Below are positions 28,288 through 32,500 of a stretch of DNA of 32,500 nucleotides, one piece after another (positions within the stretch are counted from its first letter, which is position 1; the number at the start of each line of letters is the position of its first letter). Made by a program: the position numbers and the translations under genes. The DNA is taken from assembly GCA_009746045.1 (NCBI GenBank), contig RPFO01001396.1, positions 1-32,500 on the forward strand, given 5' to 3'. Source of the DNA: Mesostigma viride. Lineage: Eukaryota > Streptophyta > Mesostigmatophyceae > Mesostigmatales > Mesostigmataceae. Below the pieces are notes generated by a model that saw only the letters and a list, made by a program, of their open reading frames with translations, was not told the origin of the DNA and made no database searches.

Positions 28288-28739
28288 TCGGATTTCTCTG
28301 AAAATAGTTTCTTATAATGGGCGAGAACGAACGCCGCAATCGAAGTGTTCCTGACGGCGGCAAAGATTACGTGGCACGCTCTTGGGGTTCCAGTTTCGCT
28401 GGCATGGCCGGCGACTAGGGCCGTTTTTAGCGGATGATAATCAGTTTGGATTTTGTAACTGGGTGATTAGTTACGGGCAGTTTTCGTTGTTGTTCAGGCG
28501 GTTAAAAAGGTCGTATTTATAAGGCCTTTTAATTTTGTATGCTGGCCTGAAACTGCCTTTGATTGGCGACTAGTGTAGTTAAAAGTTCTGACTCGAATCA
28601 TTTTGCTGACATTTCGTAGTTGCCGGTCTGACATTAGTTGTGTCAGTAAGGCTGGGATTTTTTTAGGGGCGTTGCCATGTAGCGTGTTGTGTCGTCTTTT
28701 TAGGGACCTTGCGAGGAAGGGGAAGGTCTTTTTTCTTGC
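28288..28739 (+). repeat. 452-bp terminal direct repeat, left copy
   Basis: Identical to 32018-32469 at an offset of 3730 bp. The flank before it is ATGGCGCAGAT. Confidence 0.95.
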
Positions 28740-31700
28740 ATGACGCTGGGCACGCGTTGGCCGAGGCTATGGTGGTGCAAGGAATGCCGACGCCTCCCCG
28801 GCCTTGTGCCCGCTCGGGCGCAGGGCTTAATTAAATTAACAGACGGGCGGCAGCCCCTGAGCTTCCGGTTTCACGGAAGTCACAGCGGCTGCCAAGTGTC
28901 CGGACTGATTCTCACTTTGGTACTGGGTCCGGATGGTCGGGAATCTGCGCAGGAGGTTGCGCAGGAGATCGAATATGAAGGGGAAGATCTGCTTGTCGAA
29001 ACGGAAGGGCTGGCCTGCGTGGCAGCCTTGTACCTGAGGATGCTTGCGCTTCGGGTTAAGGGGACGTGGCGCGCCGAATATTTTCCGCGCGAAAAAATTC
29101 GCGGTACCAGCCGTACCGTGAAAAGTGGGTGCACCGTGCGCGCACCCCTTGCGGAAGTGGTCATGGCGACTGCGTTTAGGTGAAACTAGCAATGTAGGGC
29201 TAGAGAAATGCAAAAAAAATGCTCGAATGTTGAAGAAGATGATTTCATGATGTTGGGTTGTGGCGGCAAGTAGCTGGTTTACAATATCGCTGCTTTCTTT
29301 TACTGCCATCGGCATGGGGGTTAAACTGCATTTTTTGGTCGCGCGGAATAAAATAGAGTTCGTGATAGCGGCAGTAAATTCGCAGTTTTGGGGGCCTTTT
29401 TGACCGTCAGGGATGCATTAATATCGGTAGCATTGAATTCCAAACCGAACTGGTGCTTTTTGCTACATTTTCGGCCATTGTCGGTAAGTAATTCTTCAGG
29501 CCTGCGCAGTGCATGTCGGAACCTTCCATGGAAGAACGGCCGTTGTTGCGCGCCTGAGCGAGGGATCTGCGAGGGCAAGGTATAGATTTGTCGCGAATGT
29601 TATGTGCTATCAGTTCTTTCTTCTATGAGCTCATCGTTCGAAGGTTTTTGCGTTCTGTTTGGGCCGTTTCCGCCAGCTAGCTCGCCGTTGCTTGCCGAAT
29701 ACCTGGCAGCTTTAGATTGTTTTCGTTGATGTCGTGGTTAGGGCCGCTTCAGTCGAAGCCTATAGCTTCTCGGGAAGGTTTAAGGCATTTCATAAAACGT
29801 GTTCTGGCAAGGATGGTGTGCGTATGGACGCTTCTTGTTGTGTTAGAGTGACGCACCCTCTCTTCGCAGCGGCATCACAGCGCTCATGCGCTGGAGGGCC
29901 GCCAATGGTTTCTTTCCATTTTCTCGTGCAGGGGAGGAAGTGTTTTATGGACGATCATGTTGGAGATATTGCATTTGTGTGACTGCATGTAGATAGCTGC
30001 CACCATTGGTTTATTTGAGCTTTCCCTTGATATGATGATGTGAAAAGACTGCAATGTGCTGAGCCAACCATGGTTGACATGGTTGACTGCATGCCATCGT
30101 TGTATGCCATGATCTCCTTGGTTCCTTGCCCTCCATAGTTCCAGTTTGTTGCCCATCTCAGGTAGGGCAGTGAAGGAGTTGTTGCTATGTTGATTAGCTT
30201 GGTTGGCATAAACCTTACACTCTAACCTGGGAGAAACATAGAAAATGCTGGTTAGGCATTTTAGTGCCATCATCATTATTGCTATTCACATGCTTATATG
30301 TCTGGCCATGCTCGAGGGACGGTGAAGGTGTATGAGGTGTGTGGCCACCCCTTTGTACTTCATAACATATTCAGCATGTATTTGATGCATGTTGGATGGC
30401 ATGTAAAGTGTGATTGTGTTAACTTGGTTACTGAGTGGTCCTTAGCGCCTGTCAGGTGGTCGTCTAGGAAACCCATCAGTGCGTGTCACAGTGACCCCAA
30501 ACCTTGAGCATGTGTCGTCATCAGTGTGCAAGAGTTATTTATTTGTGCTTTTGGTCATAGATTTGCTGAGTTCTAATCATGAAGTTTACAAGGTAACCTT
30601 GGGTTGACTGATGTGTATGCTCTCTTGGCATGTTTGCCTAACGATCGTGTTGCTATGCTTAGGCTGGCAAGGTTGGCCATGCCGAGGGCAGGTGAGGGCA
30701 GATGAGGTGCCTAGCTGTTTGCTTATGTATTGTGATCGAGTAGGGCATGCTTTCAGGCTTTTTGGATGGAAAACATCATGCCTAACTGGCCTTGTACAAA
30801 GAAAAACCTCCTTTAGCTTATGTTCAGGTTTTAGCACGTTTAACTTTATAACTTGAGCTAGACTTGTCGGAATGACCTGGGACTTGGAAGACAGTTGTCC
30901 CCCTGTTAGACGGATTTTCGCTGCAGAAAAAAGTATTTTTTTGACGTGTTTATAAAAAGTTATTCCCAATGTCCGGTAAAAAAAGGGTCGTTTTGCGGGG
31001 AAATTAATAACTGTTCGAGGTTTTGCCCTTTCCATGATGTAAATAGCTCAGCAAGCTACAAACTCAGGGAACTAAAAACGCTGCAGGCAGTTTTGCAAAT
31101 AAATGTGTGCATTGGCTGGGGCATACCCAGCCCTAATTAGCGTCTTTTGCTATTTATAGCGCATTATTGGTGTATATATGGGGGTAGTACCCCCAACAAG
31201 TGCATGGACAACTCACTAGAGATGTTATTTAGTGCCCCCAATCATAACTTAGCGTTGTGCAAATGAGTTTCAAGTGATATTAGCATAGGTCAATTTTTAA
31301 GGGTTTTGGGGTGCCACCTCCCCTTAAGGTTCTGTGACGTTGGCTGGCCTGCCTTGGGCTGGTTCGTACCTGGGGATGCTTGCGCTCCGGGTTGGACTAG
31401 TTGAGGTCGTGGCGATAATTTTAATAAATTTAAAAATATTTTCACTCACACCGTTGTTTGGCGCGCGGTCTCGGCGCTGGGGGTGAGGGCTGATATGCGG
31501 CCTTGATTATATGCCTAACGGTAAATCTGTTAGCATGGTAGGTGCGGGGGTGTGCCCCCTGTCAAGGACGATGCTCTCCTAAAGGGGTCGTGGCGAAATA
31601 TAGTGAGAAACGAAACTTGGGGTTTCGGTAATTGCTTGATCGCTGTGTCTTCTGCTGTGTCTTCGCAACAACAACAACTCCTGTTGCCGATCAGAGGGGA

Positions 31701-32017
31701 GGCCTTCTTTGGGGTCGGTGGCGGGCCCTGCAAAGGGTCAATTCGCGGGAATGTGGTTACCTATAACAGTGCATCAATGCATCCACAGCTGCTGGTGTTA
31801 AAACGGGGTCCATTGCGGCAGGGCATTCTCGATGGACACGCGGTCCTGGGAGAGAGGGGAGCGGCTTTGAGTCAGCCAGGCGTGGGGGAGTTGGGGATTC
31901 GCAAACTTTGCTCGGAGAACTGCAAATGGCAGGGGACGCCATTTTGCTGTCCATTTTAAGCGACCACTTAATGTTTTCAATAAGAAGTTGGTGGAGTGGG
32001 AGCAATGGATACACGAA
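28740..32017. other. Interior of the 452-bp-repeat element, no gene recognised
   Basis: Mixed-composition DNA with unrecognised open frames up to 159 codons on both strands. Shared motifs with 9871-10833 cluster near 29030 and 31366-31830. Confidence 0.5.
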
Positions 32018-32469
32018 TCGGATTTCTCTGAAAATAGTTTCTTATAATGGGCGAGAACGAACGCCGCAATCGAAGTGTTCCTGACGGCGGCAAAGATTAC
32101 GTGGCACGCTCTTGGGGTTCCAGTTTCGCTGGCATGGCCGGCGACTAGGGCCGTTTTTAGCGGATGATAATCAGTTTGGATTTTGTAACTGGGTGATTAG
32201 TTACGGGCAGTTTTCGTTGTTGTTCAGGCGGTTAAAAAGGTCGTATTTATAAGGCCTTTTAATTTTGTATGCTGGCCTGAAACTGCCTTTGATTGGCGAC
32301 TAGTGTAGTTAAAAGTTCTGACTCGAATCATTTTGCTGACATTTCGTAGTTGCCGGTCTGACATTAGTTGTGTCAGTAAGGCTGGGATTTTTTTAGGGGC
32401 GTTGCCATGTAGCGTGTTGTGTCGTCTTTTTAGGGACCTTGCGAGGAAGGGGAAGGTCTTTTTTCTTGC
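32018..32469 (+). repeat. 452-bp terminal direct repeat, right copy
   Basis: Identical to 28288-28739. It is followed by CCACCCACCCTCCC at the window end. Confidence 0.95.
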
Positions 32470-32500
32470 CCACCCACCCTCCCTGTGTTTTGTTGTCTTG

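Larger units (their letters stand above)
28288..32469. mobile_element. Element with identical 452-bp terminal direct repeats, 4182 bp
   Basis: Copies at 28288-28739 and 32018-32469 are identical by eye and enclose 3278 bp. Repeat termini are TCGG..TTGC and no flanking duplicate is visible, as in the smaller element at 9450-11254. The interior shows no RT, protease, integrase or recombinase. The longest open frames (28740-29183 plus, 147 codons; 28836-29315 minus, 159; 30586-31035 minus, 149; 31552-31959 plus, 135) are unrecognised. GTACCTGGGGATGCTTGC-like motifs at 29030 and 31366, ATGCATCCACAGC near 31779 and TTGCGGCAGGGC near 31812 also occur in the smaller element. A purine-rich GTGGAGTGGGAG precedes the right repeat. 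LTR-type or tyrosine-recombinase type cannot be decided. Confidence 0.72.

Noticed and set aside
28740-29183. gag-like gene directly after the left 452-bp repeat
   Set aside because: The 147-codon frame has no zinc knuckle or capsid motif and is opposed by a 159-codon frame on the other strand.

Overview
The window looks like repeat-rich nuclear DNA of a eukaryote, most plausibly a green alga or similar microalga. No ribosomal RNA, tRNA, prokaryotic operon or recognisable housekeeping gene is visible. There are LINE, Penelope-like, CACTA-like and piggyBac-like elements, long minisatellites, very GC-rich transposon ORFs beside AT-rich spacers, and intron-like GT..AG gaps. The algal assignment is inferred from the style of the elements, not from a diagnostic gene.

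Layout. 1-319 is a GGGA polypurine tract. 320-2650 holds coding-like remnants, an AT-centred 272-bp inverted repeat (1278-1549), a small membrane/Cys-rich ORF (1767-2171) and GGTGTCAC octamer arrays. 2652-7256 is a degraded reverse transcriptase split by a 3.5-kb CACTA-like element (3357-6884; 46-bp perfect TIRs, TSD ATT). That element carries its own minisatellites and a 184-bp LINE 3' fragment. 7257-9222 is mostly unassigned, with a small candidate gene at 8664-9070. 9223-12702 is a piggyBac-like element (TTAA target) with a nested 1.8-kb element bounded by identical 421-bp direct repeats.

13687-14103 is a fragment of a LINE ORF1-like gene. 14201-18636 is a GC-rich LINE on the minus strand, with N-terminal zinc fingers, RT and a C-terminal CCHC plus PD-(D/E)XK-like endonuclease. 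It has inverted copies of its own 3' end at both ends and is interrupted by an 868-bp tandem TIR element (17009-17876). 19101-21117 and about 21586-23792 are two ORF1-only half-LINEs with 5' UTR, ORF1 and 3' UTR. 23887-25560 is a 163-187-bp satellite interrupted by a 550-bp 3' fragment of an RT-bearing LINE. 25979-26700 is an 84-bp GC-rich minisatellite. 26549-27630 holds a minus-strand candidate gene and coiled-coil remnants. 28288-32469 is a 4.2-kb element with identical 452-bp terminal direct repeats and no recognised pol gene.

How the parts relate. Several insertions can be read as before/after events: removing the CACTA-like element, or the 868-bp TIR element, with one target-site copy rejoins an RT reading frame. 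A paralogous empty site exists for the 184-bp LINE fragment. The ORF1-only elements and the RT-bearing LINE fragments end in the same small hairpin (CTCC-CAAC-GGAG type) followed by AATT-like tails, which suggests that the RT of one family mobilises the other. The two elements with direct terminal repeats share internal motifs and form a second family without a visible polymerase. All family assignments are by eye.
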